Shown: piece after piece, positions 63,841-64,000 of the stretch
Numbering within the stretch: the stretch's first letter is position 1
Layout of the letters: each line of letters starts with the position of its first letter
Assembly: GCA_014773175.1 (NCBI GenBank)
Contig: VXCM01000693.1
Coordinates: forward strand, 1-64,000
Source: Lucifuga dentata
Taxonomy: Eukaryota; Chordata; Actinopteri; Ophidiiformes; Bythitidae
Direction of reading: 5' to 3'
DNA length: 64,000 nt
Program-made: the position numbers and the translations under genes
Notes under the pieces: model-generated
Told to the model about the DNA's origin: nothing
What the model saw: the letters and a program-made list of their open reading frames with translations, nothing else
The model's database searches: none

Positions 63841-64000
63841 GTAATTGAATGTATGAGAGGTTGGCTCTGCAACACAGAAACACAGAGACCTTGATGCTTT
63901 GGATCTGTGTGACATCAATAATAATGGCTATGGATTCAGTTGCCACATTTCATGCAGGGTTGGATAACATATTAGAGAAATACTCTAATGAGAGAACAGC

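Larger units (their letters stand above)
62300..64000 (+). other. grm2: grm2 intron, start only
   Basis: No exon encoding the expected VQTTTM start of TM7 was found before base 64000. The stretch contains two poly-T runs with N bases, a CA microsatellite and a possible Gypsy-like fragment. 62340-63200 has no clear feature. Confidence 0.75.

Overview
This window is vertebrate nuclear DNA, most likely from a ray-finned fish. The genes are split by long introns with GT/AG junctions, and the coding exons are closely similar to vertebrate families. The rest is AT-rich DNA full of microsatellites and of mobile elements typical of teleosts (RTE, L2 and CR1/Rex-like LINEs, a TTAA-flanked MITE family, Tc1-like remains, an LTR-like element). 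No bacterial, CRISPR or operon-like feature was seen. I cannot name the species.

Two genes lie in tandem on the + strand, and both are incomplete here. The first is tex264 (ER-phagy receptor). Its last three coding exons are at 5202-5423, 24166-24331 and 32989-33272 with conserved phases 0/0/1; the upstream exons lie before the window. The second is a group II metabotropic glutamate receptor, best called grm2. Its coding exons are at 45243-45752, 59596-60433 and 61236-62299, giving 804 codons that run from the signal peptide through TM6; TM7 and the C-tail lie beyond the window. A CpG-richer block ending in a strong donor at 40863 is a candidate non-coding first exon. From memory, TEX264 and GRM2 are also same-strand neighbours on human 3p21, which supports calling the receptor grm2 and not grm3.

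Layout: 1-5201, tex264 intron; 5424-24165, large intron with microsatellites, old repeats, a 5'-truncated but open RTE-type LINE (18918-20322) and a decayed Tc1-like transposase; 24332-32988, intron with a TIR element, two TTAA MITEs, a fold-back element and an LTR-like element nested in a LINE fragment; 33273-40200, tex264 3' end and intergenic DNA; 40200-45139, candidate grm2 5' exon and first intron; 45753-59595, a 13.8 kb grm2 intron with a broken L2-type LINE and another TTAA MITE; 60434-61235 and 62300-64000, further grm2 introns.

The two genes are not known to work in one pathway; their adjacency is best read as inherited synteny. I found no clearly new biological system. The most useful leads are a candidate replacement LIR motif at the tex264 C-terminus, a Leu-to-Gln difference in TM6 of the receptor, a TTAA-flanked MITE family with five copies (one abutting the tex264 stop), a LINE insertion whose 5' junction is an exact fold-back of the target, and two exact 67-bp duplications around single N bases that look like assembly artefacts.
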